A stretch of DNA of 64,000 nucleotides from Prevotella sp. (GTDB taxonomy: Bacteria; Bacteroidota; Bacteroidia; Bacteroidales; Bacteroidaceae), in assembly GCA_016285075.1 (NCBI GenBank), contig JAEEQB010000023.1, positions 1-64,000 on the forward strand, in the 5' to 3' direction. Under the pieces are notes generated by a model that saw only the letters and a program-made list of their open reading frames with translations, ran no database searches and was not told the origin of the DNA. The translations under genes and the position numbers were made by a program. Of this stretch, positions 17,656-25,624 are shown one piece after another (position 1 is the first letter of the stretch; each line of letters opens with the position of its first letter).

Positions 17656-17711
17656 AGGGGTGACCAGAAAGCCCCCGACTGCGCTGCCCGCATCATGCAC
17701 GATCTTATTTG
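17656..17711 (+). pseudogene. Displaced copy of the lpxB 3' end
   Basis: The sequence encodes GDQKAPDCAARIMHDLI and a stop, matching the C-terminus of the LpxB protein encoded at 7314-8459 (GDQKAPDCAAQLMYKIL). A run of 23 bases (GGTGACCAGAAAGCCCCCGA and the next three) is identical in both places and is followed, after one difference, by GCTGCCC. Only the last 18 codons are present, so this is a recombination scar and not a functional gene. It abuts the 3' end of the GH20 gene. Confidence 0.75.
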
Positions 17712-17712
17712 A

Positions 17713-19368
17713 TTATTTCTCTCCTGTATCCGCAGCACAATAGATATATCCCTGTTGCCGATAAATTCCGAGGAGCGGAGACAGACGACGGCGAAAGTCA
17801 GCGAAGTCCTTCTTTGCGGGACTGACCCACTGTACCTCGGAAAGAGCTGCAGCACGTGGCAGCATCTGATACAGCAAAAGGGAACGCCAGGCTATGTATT
17901 CAGTCCAGATATTGGCCTGCACACCGATGATATGCCGGCGTGTGGCCTCATCAAGGCTGTCGGGAGCAGGCTCGTAGCTGTAGATCTTCTCCAACGGCAC
18001 ATAGCCACCGATAAGGAGGGGTTTGTTCCAGTGCTTGTCCTCTGCCAGCTGATAATAGTCGAAGTAACAGTAGGCGGTGGGAGCCATGATGACATCGTGT
18101 CCCTCGTGGGCAGCCTTGATGCCGTGTTCTATGCCACGCCAGCACAGGACGGTGGCACTTTGGGAAATGTCACCTTCCATGATTTCGTCCCACCCGATGA
18201 TACTGCGTCCTAACGAGTTGATGTATTTCTCCATGCGATTGGTGAAATATCCCTGCAGCTTGGCTTCGGCCGAGAGTCCCCCTCCACCCTTGATACCTTG
18301 TTCGCGGATGCGGCGCTGACACTTGGGGCACTGCTTCCAGCGTGTCTTGGGGGCTTCGTCGCCCCCGATGTTAATGTAGTGGGAAGGGAAGATGGCAGCC
18401 ACTTCGTCCATGACGCCGCTAAGCAGCTCGAATACCTTGTCGTTACCCGCACAGAGTATATCATCAAAGACGCCCCACGTAGGCTCGACCTCATAGGGGC
18501 CACCGATACACCCCAGTTCCGGATAGGCAGCGAGGATGGCCAGCGCATGACCGGGCAATTCCACTTCAGGTATGACGGTGATGCAGCGTTCGGCGGCATA
18601 GCTTACCACATCGCGCAGCTGCTGTTGGGTATAATACCCGCCATGAGGGGTGTCATCGAAGAGTCCGGAATTGCGTCCGATAACGGTGTGGCGTCGCTGC
18701 GAGCCAATCATGTGCAGTCGTGGGTACTTCTTACTTTCTATACGCCACCCCTGGTCGTCGGTGAGGTGCCAGTGGAAGGTGTTCATGCCATGAAGCGCAA
18801 GGATATCGATGTATTCCTTCACCTGATCAACAGAGAAGAAGTGGCGGCACACGTCGAGGTGCATGGCACGGTAGCCGAAGCGAGGCTCGTCAGTAATAGT
18901 CACAGCAGGAAGGGAAACCGGTAAAGTCTGAGCTTCCATTGTCGAAACGCCAGCCAGCGACTTGCGCAGGGTCTGCACACCATAGAACACGCCACGGGGA
19001 CTTCCCCCTTCGATGGTCACTCCCCGCTTGGGATGAACGGTAAGCCGATAGCCTTCGGCATTAGTGATTTTGGGGTTGACCTGCAGCGTGATTACTTTAG
19101 GGCCTTTCTTGGTGATTTTAGGCATCTTGTCCGTAAGGGGAAGGCTGAACCCTGTCTGCTCCTGGATATAGGTCTGGAGGAAGCGTACATTCTGCTGCAT
19201 CTGTTCATCGGTGCTGGTACAGACAACAAGGCAGGAGGCGTCGAGCAGGAAAGGGTCATCCTTGGCCATGTGTATATCCTTGGGCAGAGGTACTACCTGA
19301 TAGTCAACCCCAGCCACTGCTGGGCTGAAGAACAGACAGGAAAGAATCAACAAGCAATAATTCTTCAT
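17713..19368 (-). CDS. Secreted GH20 beta-N-acetylhexosaminidase
   Basis: A 551-residue enzyme that removes terminal N-acetylglucosamine or N-acetylgalactosamine by substrate-assisted catalysis. A signal peptide ends near 'SPAVAG'. A GH20b-type N-terminal domain (about 20-150) is followed by the barrel with 'MNTFHWHLTDDQGWRIE' and the catalytic Asp-Glu pair in INIGGDEAPKTRW near 310. 'GWDEI' and 'GVQANIWTEYI' are further family marks. The gene begins 22 bases after the GH2 gene, so both are in one operon. Together they could strip amino sugars from chitin fragments, peptidoglycan or host glycans. Confidence 0.94.
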   Translation of the reverse strand: MKNYCLLILSCLFFSPAVAGVDYQVVPLPKDIHMAKDDPFLLDASCLVVCTSTDEQMQQNVRFLQTYIQEQTGFSLPLTDKMPKITKKGPKVITLQVNPKITNAEGYRLTVHPKRGVTIEGGSPRGVFYGVQTLRKSLAGVSTMEAQTLPVSLPAVTITDEPRFGYRAMHLDVCRHFFSVDQVKEYIDILALHGMNTFHWHLTDDQGWRIESKKYPRLHMIGSQRRHTVIGRNSGLFDDTPHGGYYTQQQLRDVVSYAAERCITVIPEVELPGHALAILAAYPELGCIGGPYEVEPTWGVFDDILCAGNDKVFELLSGVMDEVAAIFPSHYINIGGDEAPKTRWKQCPKCQRRIREQGIKGGGGLSAEAKLQGYFTNRMEKYINSLGRSIIGWDEIMEGDISQSATVLCWRGIEHGIKAAHEGHDVIMAPTAYCYFDYYQLAEDKHWNKPLLIGGYVPLEKIYSYEPAPDSLDEATRRHIIGVQANIWTEYIAWRSLLLYQMLPRAAALSEVQWVSPAKKDFADFRRRLSPLLGIYRQQGYIYCAADTGEK

Positions 19369-19390
19369 AAGTTATTATGGTTTTTAAAGG

Positions 19391-21946
19391 TTAATAATCA
19401 ATCACGGCCTTGAATTTCTGCTGTCCGCTGAACTCGCAGCGTACTTCGCAGGAACTGTTGGGTTCCAGGCTGATATAGTTGTCGCTGAAGGTGACACCGT
19501 CAATGAGCCTGCCCTTTGGTGTGCGAAGTGACAGGTGGAGCAAATAGGCCACTTGATCGGTGGGGTTTGTGACGGTGAGCGTGACATAGGTTTTTCCGTC
19601 TGCCGTCTGGTGGGTCTCGCTGATGCGACAGTCCTTCGTGCGGCTTGCCCCAATGGCCTTGTGATCGGCCTGATGGAGCAACGGGGTGTCGTACCAGGTA
19701 GAATGGTTCCAGTCGAATCTGTCGCTGTCGGCCGAAAGAGCATAGACGTTTGAAGAGTGGGTTCCTTCTATCTCCAGGAACAAATAGCCGTTAGTTTCGC
19801 TAAGGGGCTTCAGCTGGAACACATCAGCATGACCGTTGGCGGGAATGGTCAGTTGTTTCTCCTGCTTTTCCAGCAGCTGTCCGCTGATGCCGTAGACTTT
19901 CATCCTTGCCCTCACGGTGACAGAATCGAGCCGGCTGTTCACTGCCCGCACGTGGCGATCGAGGTAGTTATAGACCAACTGCAGAGGCTCGCAGGCTTTC
20001 TTCACCGCATAGAAAGCAGCCGTGGGACGCAGGTAGTAATCGTAAAGTTGCCAATAGAGGGCTGGACGGGCACTGTTGAGCATCCATTGTATGAGTCCAG
20101 TGGCCTTGGGCGAATTGTAGCGAAAGGCTTCGAACATGGCGCGTGTGCCATCGTAGCCTACCATGGAAGCTTTGCGCAGATAGTCATCGAAGCTTACGGC
20201 CTCGCCATAACGGGCTGCTATGGTCTGGCTAAGCACGTTCAGATTGTTGAATGCCGAGGTTGAGGACGTGCAATGGTAGTTCCACACAGAATCCATGGGC
20301 CAACAGTCACGGCCAATCATCTGCTCTATAGACTCCCTGACAGGCAACTGTGCGCCTGTACAGGTTTCCGTGTTAAAGCCAAAGGCTCCACCGGGGGCCT
20401 CGGCATAATACCAGTAGGCAGGTGCCACATATTCATAGGGTCCTTCCATCTTGGCTCCAGACGCACCCGTGAGGTCGCTCTCCAGTCCTTTGGCTGAGAT
20501 GATCTGCGGACGGTCGTCAATGGTTCGTTGTATCTTCAGGTACTCATGTTCCAAGTCGGGCACAGGCAGGCGGTCGCTGCCTGTGAACCAGGCAATGATG
20601 GAAGGGTGATGACGCAGATAGCGCAGCTGGTCGGCAAACTGCCGGGACACGAGCTTGATGTCATCGGCGGAAGTGATGCCACCGAAGTGCGGGTCCACAG
20701 GTTTGCCTAAGTACTCCTCCCACTCCCACTGACAGCTCCAACCGGCCAGGAGCATGATGCCCTTCTCGTCACACAGGTCGTAGAGTGCCTGGGAATTGCC
20801 CCAGAAACCTTCCAGACGTACCGTATTGAGGTTCATCTGACGCACCAGCTCCAGCTGTTGTGCATAGCGTTGAGGAGTGTCACGAAGGAAGATGTCGTCA
20901 GTCCATCCTGCTCCCAACAGCTGTATACGTTTTCCGTTGAGGGTAAAGGCACGGTAGCCGTCGTTAGTGATGAAGCTGCCGACCTCGCGGATGCCAAACC
21001 TGACAGACGCCTCATCTGACAGCGAATGGTCCTGGCTTGCCTCTAAGCGAAGGGTATAGAGTTCGGGCTTACCCAAGGTGTAGCACCACCATAGCCTTGG
21101 GTTCCTAACATGAAGTGCAGGATGATTACCAGCATCGATGTGGAGCGTTTTCGCCTCATAAGGTTTCAGCGAATAAGGCACCGAGAAGCGTTTCCCCTCC
21201 AGCTCACCTGTCAGCTGTCCACTGGATGGTTGTGCGCTGAGGTTCCTGATGCCGGTCTCTACTGTGAGCCAAGCCTCGTCCAAGGTCTGTAGGTTCAAGC
21301 GCGTCTTGACGGTGGGATGGCTGATCACGACAGCACCCGTACGCTTCACGCTGACAGGTCGCCAGATGCCCATATTCTGATCGGCAGGCCACGGATTCCA
21401 GTCTACAAAACCAATATTCGGATCGCCAGGCTGTGCGGCAAACACCTCCACCGTCAGCGTGTTCTGCTCACGGGCCTGCCGGGTGACATCTATCTCATAG
21501 GTACGGAAAGGGCCTCTCACGGTGTCGCGTGATGCCACGAGCGTTCCGTTCAGACGGATGTTCGCACTATAGCCTATTCCCTCAAAAACTATTGAGACAT
21601 GCTCCTGGGCACTCAGCCCTTCAAGGGCGAAATCGCGTTCGTAGATCCAAGGTACACGGAAACGTGAGGCATCAACGTGCTTGTAGTTCATTCCCTCCAG
21701 AATATCAGGATATTCGCAGCGGGATCCTCGCTGGGTGGTAAGCACGCCCATCACGGTAGAAGGGACAGTGGCTTCATACCATGTGCCATCGGTAACAACC
21801 GACGACCGGCAGCGCCAATTGTCGGCGAGTGGGATGATTCGGCTTTGGGCTTTCAGTGGCTGATGCATCAGCAGCATGGACATAAAGAGCAAATGCTGGA
21901 ACAGCATCAGCTGGACGGTTGATGTAGTCGGTCTTTTCAATAGCAT
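19391..21946 (-). CDS. Secreted GH2 enzyme, exo-beta-glucosaminidase/mannosidase-like
   Basis: An 851-residue protein with a signal peptide (hydrophobic up to about 33, PLKAQ). It shows the GH2 layout: sugar-binding domain ('YERDFALEGLSAQEHVSIVFEG', 'WNPWPADQNMGIWRPV'), immunoglobulin-like domain, barrel and C-terminal domains. 'DWNPWPADQNMGIWR' and the acid/base Asp in WFTGSDRLP are closest to exo-beta-D-glucosaminidases, which have Ser-Asp where most GH2 enzymes have Asn-Glu. The nucleophile is probably the Glu in 'GFNTETCTG' near 510. Linkage to GH20 supports amino-sugar glycans as substrate. The exact substrate is inference. A start at the internal Met about 13 residues in is possible. 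Confidence 0.85.
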   Translation of the reverse strand: MLLKRPTTSTVQLMLFQHLLFMSMLLMHQPLKAQSRIIPLADNWRCRSSVVTDGTWYEATVPSTVMGVLTTQRGSRCEYPDILEGMNYKHVDASRFRVPWIYERDFALEGLSAQEHVSIVFEGIGYSANIRLNGTLVASRDTVRGPFRTYEIDVTRQAREQNTLTVEVFAAQPGDPNIGFVDWNPWPADQNMGIWRPVSVKRTGAVVISHPTVKTRLNLQTLDEAWLTVETGIRNLSAQPSSGQLTGELEGKRFSVPYSLKPYEAKTLHIDAGNHPALHVRNPRLWWCYTLGKPELYTLRLEASQDHSLSDEASVRFGIREVGSFITNDGYRAFTLNGKRIQLLGAGWTDDIFLRDTPQRYAQQLELVRQMNLNTVRLEGFWGNSQALYDLCDEKGIMLLAGWSCQWEWEEYLGKPVDPHFGGITSADDIKLVSRQFADQLRYLRHHPSIIAWFTGSDRLPVPDLEHEYLKIQRTIDDRPQIISAKGLESDLTGASGAKMEGPYEYVAPAYWYYAEAPGGAFGFNTETCTGAQLPVRESIEQMIGRDCWPMDSVWNYHCTSSTSAFNNLNVLSQTIAARYGEAVSFDDYLRKASMVGYDGTRAMFEAFRYNSPKATGLIQWMLNSARPALYWQLYDYYLRPTAAFYAVKKACEPLQLVYNYLDRHVRAVNSRLDSVTVRARMKVYGISGQLLEKQEKQLTIPANGHADVFQLKPLSETNGYLFLEIEGTHSSNVYALSADSDRFDWNHSTWYDTPLLHQADHKAIGASRTKDCRISETHQTADGKTYVTLTVTNPTDQVAYLLHLSLRTPKGRLIDGVTFSDNYISLEPNSSCEVRCEFSGQQKFKAVIDY

Positions 21947-21980
21947 AGTCAGTATGTTTTGGAGGGGGGTGCCCCTGGGA

Positions 21981-22331
21981 CTATTGCAGATAGTCCAGCT
22001 GCTTCTTCAGGGCCTGCAGCTCATCGCGTACTCCAATAAGACGAGACAACACTTCGGCTGTGCGTTCAGATCCGTCAGGGTTGGCATTGATCATCTTCTT
22101 GGCGGCAGCCAGCTTGAAGCCGCGTACCTTCACCAAGTTGTGAATCAGCCTGATGGTGTCAATATCTTTCTCCTGATACTGGCGCACCTTGGCTGGGCCG
22201 CTGGTTTTGGGCTTCAGCATCGGGAACTCCGTCTCCCAGTAACGCAGCGTACTCTCGTTGAGTTCGAACATTTTTGCAACTTCCTTGATGGAGTAGTAAA
22301 GCTTTTGAGGTTTGTATTCATTCAGTGCCAT
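21981..22331 (-). CDS. MerR-family transcriptional regulator
   Basis: A 116-residue protein. The MerR helix-turn-helix is clear: 'LYYSIKEVAKMFELNESTLRYWETEFPMLKP' (about 10-40), the wing 'TSGPAKVRQYQEKDIDTIRLI', and a C-terminal helix for dimerisation with 'VRDELQALKKQLDYLQ'. I start at 22331 (MALNEYKPQ), just after the promoter at 22357-22387; the open frame upstream of it is non-coding in character. It lies 34 bases ahead of the GH2 gene on the same strand and may head that operon or read through into it. No effector-binding domain is present. Confidence 0.9.
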   Translation of the reverse strand: MALNEYKPQKLYYSIKEVAKMFELNESTLRYWETEFPMLKPKTSGPAKVRQYQEKDIDTIRLIHNLVKVRGFKLAAAKKMINANPDGSERTAEVLSRLIGVRDELQALKKQLDYLQ

Positions 22332-22356
22332 GGCATATCGTTTATCGTTTCGTCTG

Positions 22357-22387
22357 CAAAGGTACGAATAAGTCAGAACAATACAAA
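22357..22387 (-). promoter_or_regulatory. Promoter of the merR-type gene
   Basis: On the minus strand TTTG (22384-22387) and TACCTTTG (22357-22364) are 19 bases apart, an exact consensus match. The start would be near 22350, giving a 20-base leader to the ATG at 22331. Confidence 0.75.
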
Positions 22388-22443
22388 ACAAAAAAGATGT
22401 TTTTTTGGTTTTATTGTCAAACGGAAGCAACGGCAAAGGGAGT

Positions 22444-22556
22444 GCATAGTTCATAGTTCATAGTTCATAGTTCATAGTGCTTAGTTCATAGTGCATAGTT
22501 CATAGTGCATAGTTCATAGTTCATAGTTCATAGTTCATAGTGCATAGTTCATAGTT
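22444..22556. repeat. 7-bp tandem repeat, about 16 copies
   Basis: Units of TTCATAG, with TGCATAG variants interspersed, run almost without interruption for about 113 bp between the divergent merR-type and 22774 genes. Similar short CATGAACTATGAA motifs lie at 3015-3065 before rsgA. Short-unit arrays like this can vary in copy number. There are no spacers, so it is not CRISPR. Confidence 0.85.
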
Positions 22557-22773
22557 CTTGCAAGCGACCAGAGGTCGAGCGCATAGTTTATCCTTATTTG
22601 CCCTCGAAGGCAATAGAATGGTATTAAATCCGTTATTCTTATATGGAAAAGACACCCGACAACAGCCAACAATGCCATATCAGGGAGAAAACTGAAAAAA
22701 TATTTGCCTTTTTTGTGAACGGTTTGCCTTTTGCGGTGTATGCAGTAATGTAAAACCCATAAGCGACAAAACG

Positions 22774-23613
22774 ATGAGAACGACATTCATGGCAATCCTA
22801 CTCCTGGCCGCTGCACTCCTGAACACGAGTGCGCAAGACCTGCCTACCAGTGCTGCCGAATACGAGATGCAAATAGTCAGCTCGTATGCTGACAGGGACT
22901 TGAAGAAGCTCGACAAACTGCTGAGTGGGTACTATAAAAGCGGACTATACCCCGTGGATGTGCTGATGTACAACTACAACGAACTGCAGGGCATGGAGGA
23001 TTGGGGAGTCATCGTCATGTCATCGGCAGAAAGCCTGATTGGAAAGCTCATGCTCCAGCGGGTGCTCAACGTGCATCGTGACAAGGTGGTTGTATGCACA
23101 GAACTGGGAGGCCTTGACTCGCTTACCTGCGAGAGACTTGACATTCCTATGCCCCCGACGACGTGGAAGCCCGAAGAGACGTATGAGCAGACAATCAGAT
23201 GGGTGGCCGGACACGCAGGGCGAAACGTCTATTTCCCCTTCACCGACTCCCCGCTCTTCAAAGAGTTTCCCGACGCCATGAAGGAACGCATCTATAACGA
23301 AGGACTGACCATGCGCTACTCGGCCACGCCCTACGACAATATAGCCGTCAAGATACGCAACCTTGAAGAACGTTACCTGACAGACTACCTGAAGCTGTCG
23401 CTCCAGCCCTACAACGAGAAAAAAGACCATCGGCTATACAGGCGATTCACACCAGGTATGCTCGCACTCAACTACTCAGCCATCTACATGGACATGCTGC
23501 CATATTACCGTGAGCACAGACCCGACAGGGTGGAATGGCTGCAAGGGCTCAATAGCGCCTGCCAACACCACTACAGCAACATCTCGATGAACAGGTTATT
23601 TAACACCGAGTAA
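22774..23613 (+). CDS. Secreted hypothetical protein upstream of an ECF sigma factor
   Basis: A 279-residue protein with a signal peptide (AILLLAAALLNTSAQ), so probably periplasmic. The rest is mixed and mostly soluble. Visible segments are 'LPTSAAEYEMQIVSSYADRDLKKLDKLL', 'NELQGMEDWGVIVMSSAESLIG' and a C-terminal helical part with many Tyr. I do not recognise a family. It ends two bases before the sigma factor gene, so the two are almost certainly translated from one mRNA. The position suggests a role as a sensed or sensing component, which is inference only. Confidence 0.8.
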   Translation: MRTTFMAILLLAAALLNTSAQDLPTSAAEYEMQIVSSYADRDLKKLDKLLSGYYKSGLYPVDVLMYNYNELQGMEDWGVIVMSSAESLIGKLMLQRVLNVHRDKVVVCTELGGLDSLTCERLDIPMPPTTWKPEETYEQTIRWVAGHAGRNVYFPFTDSPLFKEFPDAMKERIYNEGLTMRYSATPYDNIAVKIRNLEERYLTDYLKLSLQPYNEKKDHRLYRRFTPGMLALNYSAIYMDMLPYYREHRPDRVEWLQGLNSACQHHYSNISMNRLFNTE

Positions 23614-23615
23614 TC

Positions 23616-24188
23616 ATGGCACTGTTCCACCTACATAAAAGAAACAGGACCGACGAGGAGTTGATGGCGCAGGTGAAAGGCGGCAGCAGCAGCGCTTTCG
23701 ATGAACTCTACCGGCGCTATGCCCGAAAGCTCAACGGATTCTTCTTCTGCCAGCTGGGAGGCGACCCCGAACAGGCTGCAGATGCCGTGCAAGACGTGAT
23801 GCTTCACCTCTATGAGGCACGCTCACGCTACAAGACGGGAGAAAACGTCGCCACCTGGATCTTCACCATGGCATACAACCTCTGCAAGAACCAATACCGC
23901 CATCTGGCACACGAACAGAACTATCTGGCACAACTCGATGCGGAACCCGTCACAGAGAGCCAGGTGGAAGTGCAGATAGACAGACAGCGACTCGAGGAAG
24001 CCCTCGGAGAAGTGCTCGCCTCGCTCTCACCACCTCTGCGCATGCTCTTCTCGCTGAGATATGAGGAAGACCTCACAGTGCCACAAATCGCGAAAATCCA
24101 GGAGCTGCCCGAGGGAACGGTCAAGAGCCGGTTGCACAAGACAATGAACATCATCCGAAATAAATTAAAAGAATATGAAAATAAGTAA
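23616..24188 (+). CDS. ECF (RpoE-type) RNA polymerase sigma factor
   Basis: A 190-residue sigma-70 family protein. Region 2 lies at about 25-95 ('SSAFDELYRRYARKLNGFFF', 'AADAVQDVMLHLYEARSRY', 'NVATWIFTMAYNLCKNQYR'). Region 4 lies at about 125-185 ('ALGEVLASLSPPLRMLFSLR', 'LTVPQIAKIQELPEGTVKSRLHK'). It directs polymerase to a regulon probably including this operon. The following gene overlaps its last 14 bases and encodes a one-helix membrane protein, the usual place of an anti-sigma factor. Confidence 0.95.
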   Translation: MALFHLHKRNRTDEELMAQVKGGSSSAFDELYRRYARKLNGFFFCQLGGDPEQAADAVQDVMLHLYEARSRYKTGENVATWIFTMAYNLCKNQYRHLAHEQNYLAQLDAEPVTESQVEVQIDRQRLEEALGEVLASLSPPLRMLFSLRYEEDLTVPQIAKIQELPEGTVKSRLHKTMNIIRNKLKEYENK

Positions 24189-24648
24189 TGAAGATATCAT
24201 CTCGGCAGCCAAGACGCTGAGGACAAGACAGGAGAATGAACTCAGGACTCCTGAGAACCCGCTGAAAGCCAAGCGCAGCAAGACGGGGTGGATAGCGGCA
24301 GCCGCCTGTACGGCAGGATTCATTCTCGGCTTCGGCGTTCATCCCTCAACAGTACCCTCCACCGATAGCGATGCACAACGGGCTCAGCTCGACTCACTTA
24401 GGCAAGAGGTGCTTCTGGTCAGGAATACGCAGCCGCAGGTGGTGAAAGAAACAATCCACGACACCATCTTCACGACAAAGGTCCTCACCCGCGAAATAGT
24501 CAGGGAAGTTCCCGTCGTGGCAAAGAACGAACAGGCAACAGACAACAATTCAAACAGCATTATTAACGAACAGGGCCAGTCAGCGACAGTAGGATGTTCC
24601 ATGATGTGCGACAACATCAGCTACGACCTGATTGCCTCAAAAAACTAA
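24175..24648 (+). CDS. Putative membrane anti-sigma factor
   Basis: A 157-residue protein with a short basic cytoplasmic part (1-40), one membrane helix ('GWIAAAACTAGFILGFG', about 43-60) and a periplasmic part with coiled-coil character ('AQRAQLDSLRQEVLLVRN') and Thr-rich strands. No named domain. The 14-base overlap with the sigma factor gene and the topology suggest that it holds the sigma factor at the membrane. The cytoplasmic segment is shorter than in classical zinc anti-sigma domains, so the binding mode would differ. Confidence 0.65.
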   Translation: MKISNEDIISAAKTLRTRQENELRTPENPLKAKRSKTGWIAAAACTAGFILGFGVHPSTVPSTDSDAQRAQLDSLRQEVLLVRNTQPQVVKETIHDTIFTTKVLTREIVREVPVVAKNEQATDNNSNSIINEQGQSATVGCSMMCDNISYDLIASKN

Positions 24649-24657
24649 AGAAAAAAA

Positions 24658-25596
24658 ATGAAAAGAACATTATTGACAGCAGCCATCCTGCTCACCGCAC
24701 TGATGGCACAGGCACAGAACAGCGTGAAAATCAGCCCCGTCCTGAAAGTGGGAATGCAGAAAACCTATAGCATAAAGAGTGAAGCCATGAGTCCTGGCAC
24801 AGCTGCAGCAGACGTTTCGGGAGAGTTAACCTGCAAGGTGGTTGGAAAGACTGCCAACGGCTATCAGATTGACATGAAGTCGAAGGCAGACAAGATTGAT
24901 GCCACCCAGATGTTACAGAATCTGACATCGGCTGACATCATGCAACTGCTCAACTCGATGAACGTTGAGATGCTCACCGACAAGGATGGTGCGCTTACCG
25001 GTATCAAGAACGCAAAGGAGCTGATGGGAAAATGCAACGCTCTCATCGATTCCACGTTCAATGTCATCCTCAACCAGAGCCCTGAAATGAAAGACAACGA
25101 AATGATGAAGAGCACCATGCAGAAAGCCACTGAAACCTTGAAAGAAATGTTCAACGACAACTATCTGCTTGAGTCGTTCACCCAGACACCCGGCGTCACC
25201 AGCCTCAACGGAAAGACCATCACTGACGGAATGGTGGAAGACGGCAACTTCGGTCAAATCTTCAATACGAAGACCACCTATTCAGTTCTAAACGGCGGCA
25301 AGACCATCGCACTGGACACCAAAGCCGACGTTGACATGAAAACCATGAAAGACTACGTGCTCAAGATGATGAAAAGCATGATGCCGGAGTCGGTGGCCAA
25401 GGAGACCAATCCAGAACAGCTGAGCGCCATGATTGACACCATGATCTCTTCTGGGAACTTCAAGATGGACATGAACAGGAAGGCTACCTATGACATCGGC
25501 GATGACGGCTGGGTGAAGAAACTCATTATGGAGATGGAGTTCAATTCGCCCACCCAGGCAACAAAGATGCGCCAGGTGACCACGTTGAAAGACTGA
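24658..25596 (+). CDS. Secreted hypothetical protein of the sigma-factor operon
   Basis: A 312-residue protein with a signal peptide (LTAAILLTALMAQAQ). The mature part alternates beta strands and Met/Lys-rich helices. It includes 'TCKVVGKTANGYQIDMKSKAD' near the start and 'MKTMKDYVLKMMKSMMPESV' in the middle, reminiscent of DUF6263-like periplasmic proteins, but I am not certain. It begins nine bases after the putative anti-sigma gene. It is probably an exported effector of the sigma-factor response. Confidence 0.75.
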   Translation: MKRTLLTAAILLTALMAQAQNSVKISPVLKVGMQKTYSIKSEAMSPGTAAADVSGELTCKVVGKTANGYQIDMKSKADKIDATQMLQNLTSADIMQLLNSMNVEMLTDKDGALTGIKNAKELMGKCNALIDSTFNVILNQSPEMKDNEMMKSTMQKATETLKEMFNDNYLLESFTQTPGVTSLNGKTITDGMVEDGNFGQIFNTKTTYSVLNGGKTIALDTKADVDMKTMKDYVLKMMKSMMPESVAKETNPEQLSAMIDTMISSGNFKMDMNRKATYDIGDDGWVKKLIMEMEFNSPTQATKMRQVTTLKD

Positions 25597-25624
25597 TGAG
25601 AATGAAACCCTTTTTGACCTCGAT

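Noticed and set aside
18298-18924. 208-residue + strand frame inside the GH20 gene
   Set aside because: An antisense shadow of a gene with clear family motifs.
22444-22556. CRISPR array
   Set aside because: The repeats are 7 bp and contiguous, with no spacers and no cas genes nearby.
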